Below are positions 24,148-32,105 of a stretch of 64,000 nt of DNA, one piece after another. The stretch covers positions 62,001 to 126,000 of the forward strand of contig NZ_NJIG01000008.1 in the NCBI RefSeq assembly GCF_002209535.1, written 5' to 3'. Below the pieces are notes generated by a model. It was not told the DNA's origin. It searched no databases and saw only the letters and a list, made by a program, of their open reading frames with translations. How positions within the stretch are numbered: position 1 is the first letter of the stretch; the number at the start of each line of letters is the position of its first letter. The translations under genes and the position numbers were made by a program. The stretch comes from Achromobacter marplatensis (lineage in GTDB: Bacteria > Pseudomonadota > Gammaproteobacteria > Burkholderiales > Burkholderiaceae_B).

Positions 24148-25077
24148 ATGAAAACTTCCCCGGTGTCCGCCCAGGACTTGCAGCGTTCGGTCATTGCCGT
24201 GCCGCCGTTGGCCCGCCACGACGATCTTTCCCTGAACGAAGCCGCCAACAAGGCGCTGCTGGGTCACCTGGAAGCCGGTGGCGTGCGCAACGTGATGTAC
24301 GGCGGCAACGCCAACTTCTACAACGTGGCCGTCAGCGAATACGCGCGCATCGTGGACATGCTGGCCGGGCTGGCGGGGTCCGATACGTGGATCCTGCCGT
24401 CGGTCGGGCCCGACTACGGCAAGATGATGGACCAGGCGGCAATCCTGCGTTCGCGTCCGTTCCCGACGGCGATGCTGCTGCCCATGTCGTTTCCGTACAC
24501 GGACGCCGGGCTGGCCGATGGCGTTCGGCGCTTTACCGACGCGCTGGGAAAACCCGCCGTGGTCTACATCAAGTCGGCTGACTACCTGGCACCGGCCACC
24601 GCCGCGCGCCTGATCGAGGAAGGCCGCATCGTCGCGTTCAAGTACGCCGTGGTGCGCGACAACCCGGCAAAGGACCCGTACCTGTCGTCCTTGCTGCAAG
24701 CGGTGGATGCGCGCTGGATCGTCAGCGGCATCGGCGAACGCCCGGCCATCGTCCACTATCGGGATTTCGGCCTGAAGAGTTTCACGTCCGGTTCGGTCTG
24801 CGTGGCTCCGCGCGGCTCGATGCGCTTGCTGCACTTGCTGCAGGAAGGCCGCTACGACGAGGCCGAAGTGGTGCGCGAACATTATCTGGGCCTGGAAGAC
24901 TGCCGCGACGGCATCAGCCCGATTCGCGTGCTGCACGACGCCGTGACCTTGTCGGGCGTGGCGGACATGGGGCCGATGCTGCCCCTGTTGACCGGCATCT
25001 CAGACGCCGAGCGCGAACGCGTGGCGCCTGTCGCGCGCGCGCTGGCCGCCTGGGACAAGGAAGCCGTGGCGGCCTGA
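24148..25077 (+). CDS. Dihydrodipicolinate synthase (DapA) family aldolase/dehydratase, atypical
   Basis: 309 aa. A TIM-barrel DapA-family protein: VRNVMYGGNANFYNVAVSEY replaces the usual GTTGE loop near residues 46-65, the Schiff-base Lys is expected in IVAFKYAV (about 171), and a Tyr lies in VVYIKSADY (about 147-149). The altered N-terminal loop argues against lysine biosynthesis; the protein likely handles a pyruvate-derived keto acid. It is the first gene of the plus-strand unit under the divergent operator, followed by its GntR regulator. The name of the reaction cannot be given. Confidence 0.85.
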   Translation: MKTSPVSAQDLQRSVIAVPPLARHDDLSLNEAANKALLGHLEAGGVRNVMYGGNANFYNVAVSEYARIVDMLAGLAGSDTWILPSVGPDYGKMMDQAAILRSRPFPTAMLLPMSFPYTDAGLADGVRRFTDALGKPAVVYIKSADYLAPATAARLIEEGRIVAFKYAVVRDNPAKDPYLSSLLQAVDARWIVSGIGERPAIVHYRDFGLKSFTSGSVCVAPRGSMRLLHLLQEGRYDEAEVVREHYLGLEDCRDGISPIRVLHDAVTLSGVADMGPMLPLLTGISDAERERVAPVARALAAWDKEAVAA

Positions 25078-25180
25078 CCGTGAACGCGGCGGCTGCGCAC
25101 CTCCCGTCGCACCGCCTGTTGGCGGTACGATGGGCGCTGTTCCCGTAAAGGTGAACAGGCCTAAGTATCCAGGAGGTTTC

Positions 25181-25954
25181 GTGGCCCGATCCAAAGCATC
25201 AACTTCATCCGAGCCGCAGGCGCCCGTCGAGTCCGACGCGTCGGGTTCGCCCCTGCTCGAACGCGGGCACCGGGTGCGGCTGGCGGATCAGGTCTACGGG
25301 CAGATCTTCGAGCAGATCGTGTCCGGCGGACTGAACGTGGGCGACAAGCTGCCCTCCGAAAACGAGATCTCGGAACGCTTCGGCGTATCGCGTCCGGTCG
25401 TGCGCGAGGCCCTGTTGCGCTTGCGCGCCGATGGCCTGATCACGGCGCATCAGGGCTTGGGCACGTTTGTCAGCCATCAGCCCGCGCCGCGCCTGAAGAC
25501 CTTCAACGACGTGCAGAACGTCAGCGCCTATCTGCGCGCGCAAGAGGTGCGCGTAGCGCTGGAAGGCGACGCGGCCCGCCTGGCCGCATTGCGCCGCACG
25601 GACGAACAGTTGAAGAAGATCGCCGACGCCCATGCGGCGTTCGCCGACAGCCTGACGCACGGCCAGGTGTCGCCCGAGGCCGATCTGGCGTTTCACGCCA
25701 GCATCGCCGAAGCCAGCGGCAACGACTTTTATCTGGGGGTGCTGGAAAGCATCCACGAATCCATCAACGGCTTCATGCGGCTGACCTTGAGCCTGACGCG
25801 CACCGGTTCCCGGCAACGCGCGCAGCGCGTCGTGGACGAACACGCGACCATCCTGGACGCCATCCGCGAACAGGACAGCGAGCGCGCCCGCGTGGCCATG
25901 CAGTTCCATCTGGGGCAGGCGCGCCACCGACTGGTGGACCGCGAGCGCGACTGA
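25181..25954 (+). CDS. FadR-subfamily GntR transcriptional regulator
   Basis: 257 aa from the GTG at 25181, with AGGAGG 4 bases upstream; an ATG at 25130 is in frame but has no ribosome site. The winged helix (about 35-100) has DKLPSENEISERFGVSRPVVREALLRLRADGLI-type features, including the GntR signature SRPVVREALLRL and wing QGLGTFV. The C-terminal FCD effector domain (about 115-250) has the Asp and His metal-ligand pattern (DLAFHASIAEASGN, then VDEHATILDAI). It probably represses the divergent promoters 1.1 kb upstream until a carboxylate ligand binds. Confidence 0.92.
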   Translation: MARSKASTSSEPQAPVESDASGSPLLERGHRVRLADQVYGQIFEQIVSGGLNVGDKLPSENEISERFGVSRPVVREALLRLRADGLITAHQGLGTFVSHQPAPRLKTFNDVQNVSAYLRAQEVRVALEGDAARLAALRRTDEQLKKIADAHAAFADSLTHGQVSPEADLAFHASIAEASGNDFYLGVLESIHESINGFMRLTLSLTRTGSRQRAQRVVDEHATILDAIREQDSERARVAMQFHLGQARHRLVDRERD

Positions 25955-25979
25955 CATCAACGACCAACGGAGACAACGA

Positions 25980-27101
25980 GTGCAAGGCAATGGAGCAATA
26001 GCGAAGAACGTGCCGGTCGAGCAGGTCCGCGAACAGATCCTGCAGGTGCTGCAAGCCTGGGGCATGGACGAAGATCTGGCGCACACCACGGCCGGCCTCA
26101 TGGCGCAGACGGATCTGCTGGGCATCGATTCGCATGGCATTTCGATGTTGCCCGCTTACGAGGAAAAGTGGCGCGCGGGTTCCTTGAAGCTGGATGCCCG
26201 TGCACGGATCGTGCGCGATGGCGGGGCCAGCGCCTTGATCGACGGCATGGGCGGCCTGGGTTACCCCGTGGCCTCACAGGCCATGCACCTGGCGGTCGAC
26301 AAGGCGCTTACGCATGGTGTGGGCGCGGTGTCGGTCTGCAATTCGCATCACTTCGGCGCGGCCGGCGTGTATGCGCGCATCGCGGTGCAGCGCGGCGTGG
26401 TCGGCCTGGTCACCAGCAGCGCCAACGGCATCATCATGGTACCCACGCGCGGCGCCATGCCCATGCTGGGCACCAACCCCATCGCGTTCGGCGCGCCTGC
26501 GGCCCACAACGAACCCTTCTTGTTGGACATGGCGACCACCACGGTCGCCGCCAACAAGGTCAAGGTCTACGACTTTCTGGACAAGCCGCTGCCGCCGGGC
26601 TGGGCGGTCGACGGGCAGGGTGGGGCGGTCACCGACGCCGACGCCGCAATGCAGTTCATCTTCAAGCGCCCCGAGGGCGGCCTGACGCCGCTGGGCGGCA
26701 CGTCGGCCATGAGCAGCCACAAGGGCTACGGTCTGGCGATGATGGCGCAGATCCTGGGCGGCACGCTCAGCGGCAGCGCCTTTGCCGCTCGGCGTGCGCC
26801 CACCCGCCGTCCGGGCGAACCGGACGACGTGGGGCATTTCTTCCTGGCTTTGAATCCCGACGCGTTCCGCGCCGCAGGGTCGTTTGAATCCGATATGGAT
26901 GACATGATCGACGCGTTGCACGACACACCGCCCGCCCAGCCGGACGAGCCCGTGCTGGTGGCAGGCGAGCCCGAGGCGGCGGAACGCGAGCGCCGGCTGC
27001 GCCAGGGCATTCCGATATCGGCCGCGCTGGCCGATCGGTTGCGCGGTATCTGCGAGCGCGCCGGCACGACGTATCTGCTGGAGGACATTTGCATCGGCTG
27101 A
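25980..27101 (+). CDS. Malate/L-lactate dehydrogenase (Ldh2) family oxidoreductase
   Basis: 373 aa from a GTG at 25980 with GGAG 7 bases upstream. The type-2 Ldh family is recognised by GIDSHGISMLPAYEEKW, the catalytic NSHHFGAAGVYA region, PMLGTNPIAFGAPA, LDMATTTVAANKV and SSHKGYGLAMMAQILGG. Family members reduce or oxidise 2-hydroxyacids (malate, sulfolactate, ureidoglycolate, delta1-piperideine-2-carboxylate) with NAD(P). It is 25 bp after the GntR gene and so probably in the same transcript. The substrate is not predictable; the context suggests a sugar-acid or hydroxy-acid pathway. Confidence 0.92.
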   Translation: MQGNGAIAKNVPVEQVREQILQVLQAWGMDEDLAHTTAGLMAQTDLLGIDSHGISMLPAYEEKWRAGSLKLDARARIVRDGGASALIDGMGGLGYPVASQAMHLAVDKALTHGVGAVSVCNSHHFGAAGVYARIAVQRGVVGLVTSSANGIIMVPTRGAMPMLGTNPIAFGAPAAHNEPFLLDMATTTVAANKVKVYDFLDKPLPPGWAVDGQGGAVTDADAAMQFIFKRPEGGLTPLGGTSAMSSHKGYGLAMMAQILGGTLSGSAFAARRAPTRRPGEPDDVGHFFLALNPDAFRAAGSFESDMDDMIDALHDTPPAQPDEPVLVAGEPEAAERERRLRQGIPISAALADRLRGICERAGTTYLLEDICIG

Positions 27102-27193
27102 TGCGGCCGTAACGCATCAAACGCTAGGCACAGACGATAGGAACAGACCCGGACACCGGGCGATATACCTACAACAACCATGAGGAGACAACC

Positions 27194-28195
27194 ATGCAAC
27201 AGAACAAACCCGTCGCGCACAGACGCCTTGCCATCCTGGCCGCGGCGTCGGCCGGCTTGCTGACCCTGCTGCCGGCGGCAGCGATGGCGCAGACTGGCGC
27301 CTGGCCTGCCAAGCCCGTCAAGCTGGTCGTGCCGTTTCCGGCCGGCGGCAGCACGGATTCCGTGGGCCGCTTGCTGGCGGCCGAGCTGTCCAAGGAGTTG
27401 GGCCAAAGCGTCATCGTCGAAAACAAGGGTGGTGCCAATGGCAACATCGGCTCCGACGTGGTGGCCAAGGCCGAGCCGGACGGCTACACCTTGCTGCTGT
27501 CCGGCGTGGGATCGAACGCTATCAGCTACGCCGTCTACCAGAACATGCCCTACCGCAACAGCGACTTCGCGCATATCTCGCTGCTGGCGACGGGCCCTAA
27601 CGTCCTGGTCGCCAACATGGAGTTCCCCGGCAAGACGTTTGCGGACTTCATCCGGCTGGCGCGCGAGAACCCGGGCAAGTACACGCACGCCAGTTCGGGC
27701 AGCGGCTCGTCGGGCCACCTCGCCATGGAAATGCTGAAGCAGGATGCCAAGATCGACCTGGTGCATGTGCCGTACAAAGGCGGCGCGGCCGCCATTACCG
27801 ACATGATCGGCGGACGGGTCTCGGTGATGTTCCTGAACCAGGACACGCTGCTGCCGCAAGTCACCTCCGGCAAGCTGCGCGCGCTGGCGGTGGCCAGCGC
27901 GAAGCGCAATCCCGCTTATCCCGATACGCCGACTGTGGCGGAATCGGGTTATCCGGGCTTTTCGGCGGAATCCTGGTTCGGGTTGTCGGCACCGGCCAAG
28001 ACGCCGCCCGCCGTGATCCAGCGTTTGAATCAGGCCACCGTCAAGGCGCTGGCTTCGCCTGAGATCCGGCAGAAGCTCGAGAGCGTGGGCTTTGTGGTGG
28101 TGGGCGACGATCCGAAGTCGTTCTCGGCGTTCGTCGACAACGAAATCACGAAGTGGGGCAAGGCCGCGAAGGCCTCCGGCGCCCGCATGGACTAG
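27194..28195 (+). CDS. Bug/TctC-family substrate-binding protein
   Basis: 333 aa. The signal peptide has a basic start and cleavage near AMAQ (33). Bug motifs: WPAKPVKLVVPFPAGGSTDS, ENKGGANGNIGS, DGYTLLLSGVGS, HVPYKGGAAAITDMIGG, PDTPTVAESGYPGF. AGGAGA lies just before the ATG. It is the third Bug protein of the island and the only one on the plus strand, placed between the Ldh2-like and the aldolase genes, which suggests it supplies the same pathway. Confidence 0.94.
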   Translation: MQQNKPVAHRRLAILAAASAGLLTLLPAAAMAQTGAWPAKPVKLVVPFPAGGSTDSVGRLLAAELSKELGQSVIVENKGGANGNIGSDVVAKAEPDGYTLLLSGVGSNAISYAVYQNMPYRNSDFAHISLLATGPNVLVANMEFPGKTFADFIRLARENPGKYTHASSGSGSSGHLAMEMLKQDAKIDLVHVPYKGGAAAITDMIGGRVSVMFLNQDTLLPQVTSGKLRALAVASAKRNPAYPDTPTVAESGYPGFSAESWFGLSAPAKTPPAVIQRLNQATVKALASPEIRQKLESVGFVVVGDDPKSFSAFVDNEITKWGKAAKASGARMD

Positions 28196-28262
28196 GGCCT
28201 GTGCAAGGCTTCATGTTGCGTTAACAGGCCCTGACTGTTGTACCGCCGGGCTGCGGCCCGGC
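28194..28262 (+). other. Two hairpins between the Bug gene and the aldolase gene
   Basis: AGGGCCTGT/ACAGGCCCT (28194-28202 with 28224-28232, 21-base loop) overlaps the stop codon, and GCCGGGC-TGCG-GCCCGGC (28245-28262) follows. Neither has a T run. They may stabilise the upstream mRNA or lower read-through into the aldolase gene. Confidence 0.45.
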
Positions 28263-28302
28263 ACACTCCGTATTCTCTTTTCTGCAAAAAACGAAGGCGG
28301 CA

Positions 28303-29070
28303 ATGAACTCACCCTTACCCAATCGTTTCCGGCAACGCATCCTGGCCCGTGAACGACTCATCGGATTCTGGATGTGCATGTCCAGCCACATCACGGCCGA
28401 GCTTGTCGGGCTGGCGGACTTCGACTGGCTGCTTCTGGACGGCGAGCATTCGCCCAATGAAGTGCCGATGTTCCTGCAGCAGCTGCAAGCCCTGCAGGGC
28501 AGCGCCAGCGCCGCGGTAGGGCGGCCGTCGTGGAACGATCCGGTGCAGATCAAGCGACTGTTGGATATCGGGTTCTACAACCTGCTGATTCCGTTCATCG
28601 AATCCGAGGCCGACGCGCGGCTGGCCGTGGCCGCCACGCGCTATCCGCCGCAAGGCATCCGCGGCGTTGCTGGCGCGCAGCGCAGCAACCGTTATGGCAC
28701 GGTCCCCGACTATCTGCAGACCATCAACGACAACATCTGCGTGCTGCTGCAGATCGAAAGCCGTCCGGGCATCGATGCCGTCGACGAGATCGCGTCGGTG
28801 GAAGGGGTGGATGGCGTGTTCATCGGCCCGTCGGACCTGGCCGCGGCACTGGGTCATATCGGCAACCCGGGCCATCCCGAAGTGCAAGAGGCGATTCGCC
28901 ACCTGCATCAGCGCGTCACCGCGCAGGGCAAGGCCGTGGGCATCCTGGCGCCGGTCCATGCAGACGCGCGCCGCTACCTGGACATGGGCATGCACTTCGT
29001 CGCGGTGGGCACGGACCTGGGAGTGTTCAAGCAGGCGACGTTCGCGCTGCGCGACGCCTTCCCGACCTGA
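28303..29070 (+). CDS. HpcH/HpaI-family aldolase, GarL-like (2-dehydro-3-deoxyglucarate aldolase)
   Basis: 255 aa, the size of E. coli GarL, which it follows closely: DFDWLLLDGEHSPN (His49), LLDIGFYNLLIPFIE, TRYPPQGIRGV, QIESRPGIDAVDEIA (Glu152), GVFIGPSDLAAALGHIGN (Asp178) and DARRYLDMGMHFVAVGTDLGVF. GarL cleaves 5-keto-4-deoxy-D-glucarate or 2-keto-3-deoxy-glucarate to pyruvate and tartronate semialdehyde. Its closeness to GarL rather than to the HpaI in this window suggests a sugar-acid substrate. It ends the plus-strand unit and converges with lysA. Confidence 0.9.
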   Translation: MNSPLPNRFRQRILARERLIGFWMCMSSHITAELVGLADFDWLLLDGEHSPNEVPMFLQQLQALQGSASAAVGRPSWNDPVQIKRLLDIGFYNLLIPFIESEADARLAVAATRYPPQGIRGVAGAQRSNRYGTVPDYLQTINDNICVLLQIESRPGIDAVDEIASVEGVDGVFIGPSDLAAALGHIGNPGHPEVQEAIRHLHQRVTAQGKAVGILAPVHADARRYLDMGMHFVAVGTDLGVFKQATFALRDAFPT

Positions 29071-29144
29071 AAAGGGCAGGGCTGCCCCGCCTTGGGGCGG
29101 CCCGGCGGTGGGGCGGCTGTTCTTCTGCAGATTGGGCTTTCCGT

Positions 29145-30377
29145 TTATTCCTCCAGCGCCAGCAATTCGCTGACGGTCTGGCGGCGCCGGATCAGGCGGG
29201 CGTTGCCGTTGTCGAGCAGCACTTCCGGCGCGAGCGGCCGGCTGTTGTAGTTGGACGACATCGACGAGCCGTAGGCGCCCGCGTTGTGGAAGACCATGAA
29301 GTCGCCGATGCGCGGCTGCGGCAGCAGCTGGTCGGACATGACGCCGCCTTCATCCTGCGTGAACACGTCGCCTGATTCGCACAGGGGGCCGGCAACCGCG
29401 ATGCGCGTTTCGGCCACGCCCTGCGGGGCCGAGCCGTCGGGCGCATGCACCGAGATGCGGTGATAGCTGCCGTACATGGCCGGGCGCATCAAGTCATTGA
29501 AGCCCGCGTCCACCAGCGCGAAATCGCGCTCGGGGCGGCGGTTGACCGAATGCACTTCCGACACCAGCACGCCGGCTTCGGCAACCAGGAAGCGGCCGGG
29601 TTCGATCTCCAGCCGGACCGAGTGGCCCAGGAATTGCTCGATGCGCTTGCGGGCTGCGTCCCACTGCTCGAAATAGTGGTCGCAATCGATGCGCGGTTCG
29701 CCGTCGCGATAGGGGATGGACAGGCCGCCTCCCGCCGAGATGGCTTCCAGGTCGTGGTCCAGCGAGCGCACCACGTCGACCATGGCGTCGCAGACGCTGG
29801 ACAGGTGGCCGTAGTCGACGCCCGAGCCGATGTGCATGTGGACGCCGACCAGTTTCAAGCCGTAGCGGCGCACGATCGACACGGCTTCGGCGACGTCATC
29901 GATCCAGATGCCGTGCTTGCTTTGCGGACCGCCGGTGTTGGTCTTGTTGCTGTGGCCATGGCCGAATCCGGGGTTGATACGCAGCCAGACGCGGTGCCCG
30001 CGCGAGGCCTGGCCTACGCGCTCCAGCATGTCCAGCGAACCCGCGTTGACGGTGATGCCGTGGCGGAGCACGGTGGCCAGCGTGGCGTGGTCGATCAGGT
30101 CGGCGGTGAAGACCATGCCTTCCGGTTCACCCTTGGGGTCGAAGCCCGCGGCCAGGCTACGTTCGATTTCGCCCAGCGATACGGCGTCGACGACCGCGCC
30201 TTCCTCGCGCATCAGGCGCAGGATGTGCAGGTTGGAGCAGGCTTTCTGCGCGTAGCGGATGGTGTCGAAGCGGCGCAGTTGTGCGATGCGTTCGCGGATG
30301 ACGGCGGCGTCGTACACCCACAGCGGCGTGCCGTGCTGAGTGGCGAGTTGGGTGAGTTGGCGCGGATCGAATGCCAT
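29145..30377 (-). CDS. lysA: Diaminopimelate decarboxylase
   Basis: 410 aa. A fold-III PLP enzyme for the last step of lysine synthesis. The PLP Lys is Lys45 in IRYAQKACSN. HMHIGSG (about 197) and ISAGGGLSIPY bind the cofactor phosphate. EPGRFLVAEAG, CESGDVF and the Tyr in HNAGAYGSSM complete the substrate site at the dimer interface. It is divergent from a LysR-type gene, the same arrangement as lysA-lysR of E. coli, so lysine-responsive activation is expected. It is full length. Confidence 0.96.
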   Translation of the reverse strand: MAFDPRQLTQLATQHGTPLWVYDAAVIRERIAQLRRFDTIRYAQKACSNLHILRLMREEGAVVDAVSLGEIERSLAAGFDPKGEPEGMVFTADLIDHATLATVLRHGITVNAGSLDMLERVGQASRGHRVWLRINPGFGHGHSNKTNTGGPQSKHGIWIDDVAEAVSIVRRYGLKLVGVHMHIGSGVDYGHLSSVCDAMVDVVRSLDHDLEAISAGGGLSIPYRDGEPRIDCDHYFEQWDAARKRIEQFLGHSVRLEIEPGRFLVAEAGVLVSEVHSVNRRPERDFALVDAGFNDLMRPAMYGSYHRISVHAPDGSAPQGVAETRIAVAGPLCESGDVFTQDEGGVMSDQLLPQPRIGDFMVFHNAGAYGSSMSSNYNSRPLAPEVLLDNGNARLIRRRQTVSELLALEE

Positions 30378-30447
30378 GGCGGGCGGACCTTGATTGGGAA
30401 TTGAAACCAGGCGGCATGATGCCTGTTCAAAGGCATCCAGTAAAATG

Positions 30448-30461
30448 CTTATATTTCAAAG
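30448..30461. promoter_or_regulatory. Candidate LysR binding site between lysA and lysR
   Basis: CTT-N8-AAG in an AT-rich patch of the 113-bp divergent gap, with the dyad form expected for a LysR-type regulator. It is 71 bp from the lysA start and 30 bp from the lysR start, suited to activating lysA and repressing lysR. Confidence 0.4.
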
Positions 30462-30490
30462 ATCCATTCATTCTTGATATGGAGTGGCCC

Positions 30491-31417
30491 ATGCTGACCC
30501 ATCGGCATATCGAAGTGTTCCGGGCGGTGATGATCGCCGGCAGCGTGACCCGGGCGGCCGAGCTGCTTAGCTCGTCGCAACCCACGGTCAGCCGCGAGCT
30601 GGCACGCATGGAACACAGCATCGGTTTTGCGCTGTTCGAGCGCGTGCACGGGCGTCTGCGGCCCACCATGCCGGCGCTGGCGCTCTACGATGAGGTCCGG
30701 CAGTCCTACGCAGGGTTGGAGCGCGTGGCGTCCGCCGCTGCCCGCTTGCGCGCCTTCCGGGGCGGCCAGTTGTCGGTAATCGCCTTGCCGGCGTTCTCGC
30801 ATTCGATCCTGCCCGACGCGTTCCGGCGCTTTCATGATCTGCATCCCGGCGTCAGCCTGGCGCTCGAGGCGCAGGAGTCGCCGTTCCTGGAGGAATGGCT
30901 GACGGCGCAGCGGTACGACTTGGGGCTGACAGAACACGACGCGGCGCCCGCCGGCACGCGTGTGCAGCTGTTATTGCAAGTGGACGAGGTGTGTGTGCTG
31001 CCCGACGGGCACGCGTTGCTGTCAAAGCCGGCGATCGATCTGCCTGATTTCGAAGGGCACGCCTTCGTCAGCCTGTCGTCCAGCGACCCTTACCGGATCC
31101 AGATCGACGAGGCCTTCGCCGAGGCGGGGGTGCTGCGGCGATCCATCGTGGAGACGCCCACCGCGGTGTCCGTGTGCACGTTCGTGCGCCAGGGGCTGGG
31201 CCTGGCCATCGTGAACCCGCTGACGGCGCTGGATTTCGCAGGGCGCGGCCTGCACATCCGTCCGATGCGCCGCTCGTTCCCGTTTCGCGTCAACGTGGTG
31301 TTTCCCGAACATCGTCCGGCAAATCCGCTGGTGGACGCGTTCATGACGTCGCTTGCCGCCGCGGCTGACGCCATCAAGCGCCAGTTGGCGTCGCGCATGG
31401 CGCAGGGCGGGGCGTAG
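30491..31417 (+). CDS. lysR: LysR-type regulator of lysA
   Basis: 308 aa from the ATG at 30491 with GGAG 6 bases upstream; earlier in-frame starts extend into the control region. The N-terminal helix-turn-helix (LTHRHIEVFRAVMIAGSVTR, then SSSQPTVSRELARME) is followed by an effector domain. Across its length it parallels E. coli LysR: HGRLRPT, QESPFLEEWLTAQRYDLGLTE, EVCVLPDGH, SVCTFVRQGLGLAIVNPLTALDFA. It therefore probably activates lysA in response to diaminopimelate and lysine. That effector pair is known for E. coli and inferred here. Confidence 0.92.
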   Translation: MLTHRHIEVFRAVMIAGSVTRAAELLSSSQPTVSRELARMEHSIGFALFERVHGRLRPTMPALALYDEVRQSYAGLERVASAAARLRAFRGGQLSVIALPAFSHSILPDAFRRFHDLHPGVSLALEAQESPFLEEWLTAQRYDLGLTEHDAAPAGTRVQLLLQVDEVCVLPDGHALLSKPAIDLPDFEGHAFVSLSSSDPYRIQIDEAFAEAGVLRRSIVETPTAVSVCTFVRQGLGLAIVNPLTALDFAGRGLHIRPMRRSFPFRVNVVFPEHRPANPLVDAFMTSLAAAADAIKRQLASRMAQGGA

Positions 31418-31459
31418 CAGCAATAGCGGCGCGCGTGGCGTTTCGAGCGGGCAACAAAA

Positions 31460-31481
31460 AAGGATGCCCTGGGGCATCCTT
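31460..31481. terminator. Bidirectional terminator between lysR and rpsT
   Basis: AAGGATGCC (31460-31468) and GGCATCCTT (31473-31481) pair around CTGG. An A tract on the 5' side becomes the T tract for the minus-strand rpsT transcript. It lies 43 bp after lysR and 50 bp after rpsT. Confidence 0.85.
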
Positions 31482-31530
31482 CTTCATTTGCCGTATTCAT
31501 GACGCCCCAAAAAGCAGGGGCGGCAGAATC

Positions 31531-31794
31531 TTAGGCCAGCGCCTTGATAGCGGCAGCCAGGCGGCTCTTGTGGCGAGCGGCCTTGTTCTTGTGGATGATG
31601 TTCTTGTCAGCCACGCGATCGATCACGCTCGAGGCCTTCTGGAACACTTCGCCAGCCGAAGCCTTGTCGCCAGCGGCGATGGATTGGCGAACGCGCTTGA
31701 TGGCGGTGCGCAGCATCGAGCGCAGGCTGGAATTGTGCTTGTTGCGCTCAACGGATTGGCGAGCGCGCTTGCGGGCTTGGGCGGTATTGGCCAT
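31531..31794 (-). CDS. rpsT: 30S ribosomal protein S20
   Basis: 87 aa, the usual length, from the ATG at 31794 ([18 protein letters not shown]). The protein is Lys/Arg-rich and helical, with [18 protein letters not shown] and [19 protein letters not shown] typical of bS20, which binds 16S rRNA at the base of the 30S subunit. It has its own promoter at 31829-31856 and terminator, and sits near murJ as in related genomes. Confidence 0.97.
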   Translation of the reverse strand: MANTAQARKRARQSVERNKHNSSLRSMLRTAIKRVRQSIAAGDKASAGEVFQKASSVIDRVADKNIIHKNKAARHKSRLAAAIKALA

Positions 31795-31828
31795 GTTGCT
31801 ATATAAGTTGAATTCGGCAAAGTCGAAC

Positions 31829-31856
31829 ATTGTAGCAAGTCCCTGCGGGATTGCAA
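31829..31856 (-). promoter_or_regulatory. rpsT promoter
   Basis: On the minus strand, -35 TTGCAA (31856-31851) and -10 TACAAT (31834-31829), each 5/6 to consensus with a 16-bp spacer, about 35 bp before the S20 start codon. Confidence 0.75.
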
Positions 31857-32105
31857 GCTTTTAATGTTTGATCTACCGATGGAGCGCCCGTCAACCGGGC
31901 GGGGGGCGCTAAGGGAAAGGTTCCTGGGCTGGAGAACCCGTAGCTGGAAAGACAATTCCCAAACTTGAGCACTCTTAGCTGGACAACCCTGGCGGATGGT
32001 CCTCAAAAAGCCTTGAGGAAAAACCCGCGGCGCCTACTGGATAAAAACACGGTACTGAGTATACAACGAAGCGGGCCGCAGGCACAGGCCCGAGGCACAG
32101 CGTTG
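31857..32105. other. Gap between the rpsT promoter and fecR-like gene, with a short triple repeat
   Basis: No gene seen. GCTGGAGAACCC (31928), GCTGGAAAGACA (31943) and GCTGGACAACCC (31978) are near-repeats at irregular spacing. CGGGCC/GGCCCG (32072-32092) could form a terminator hairpin for the fecR-like gene, 14 bp after its stop. Confidence 0.4.
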
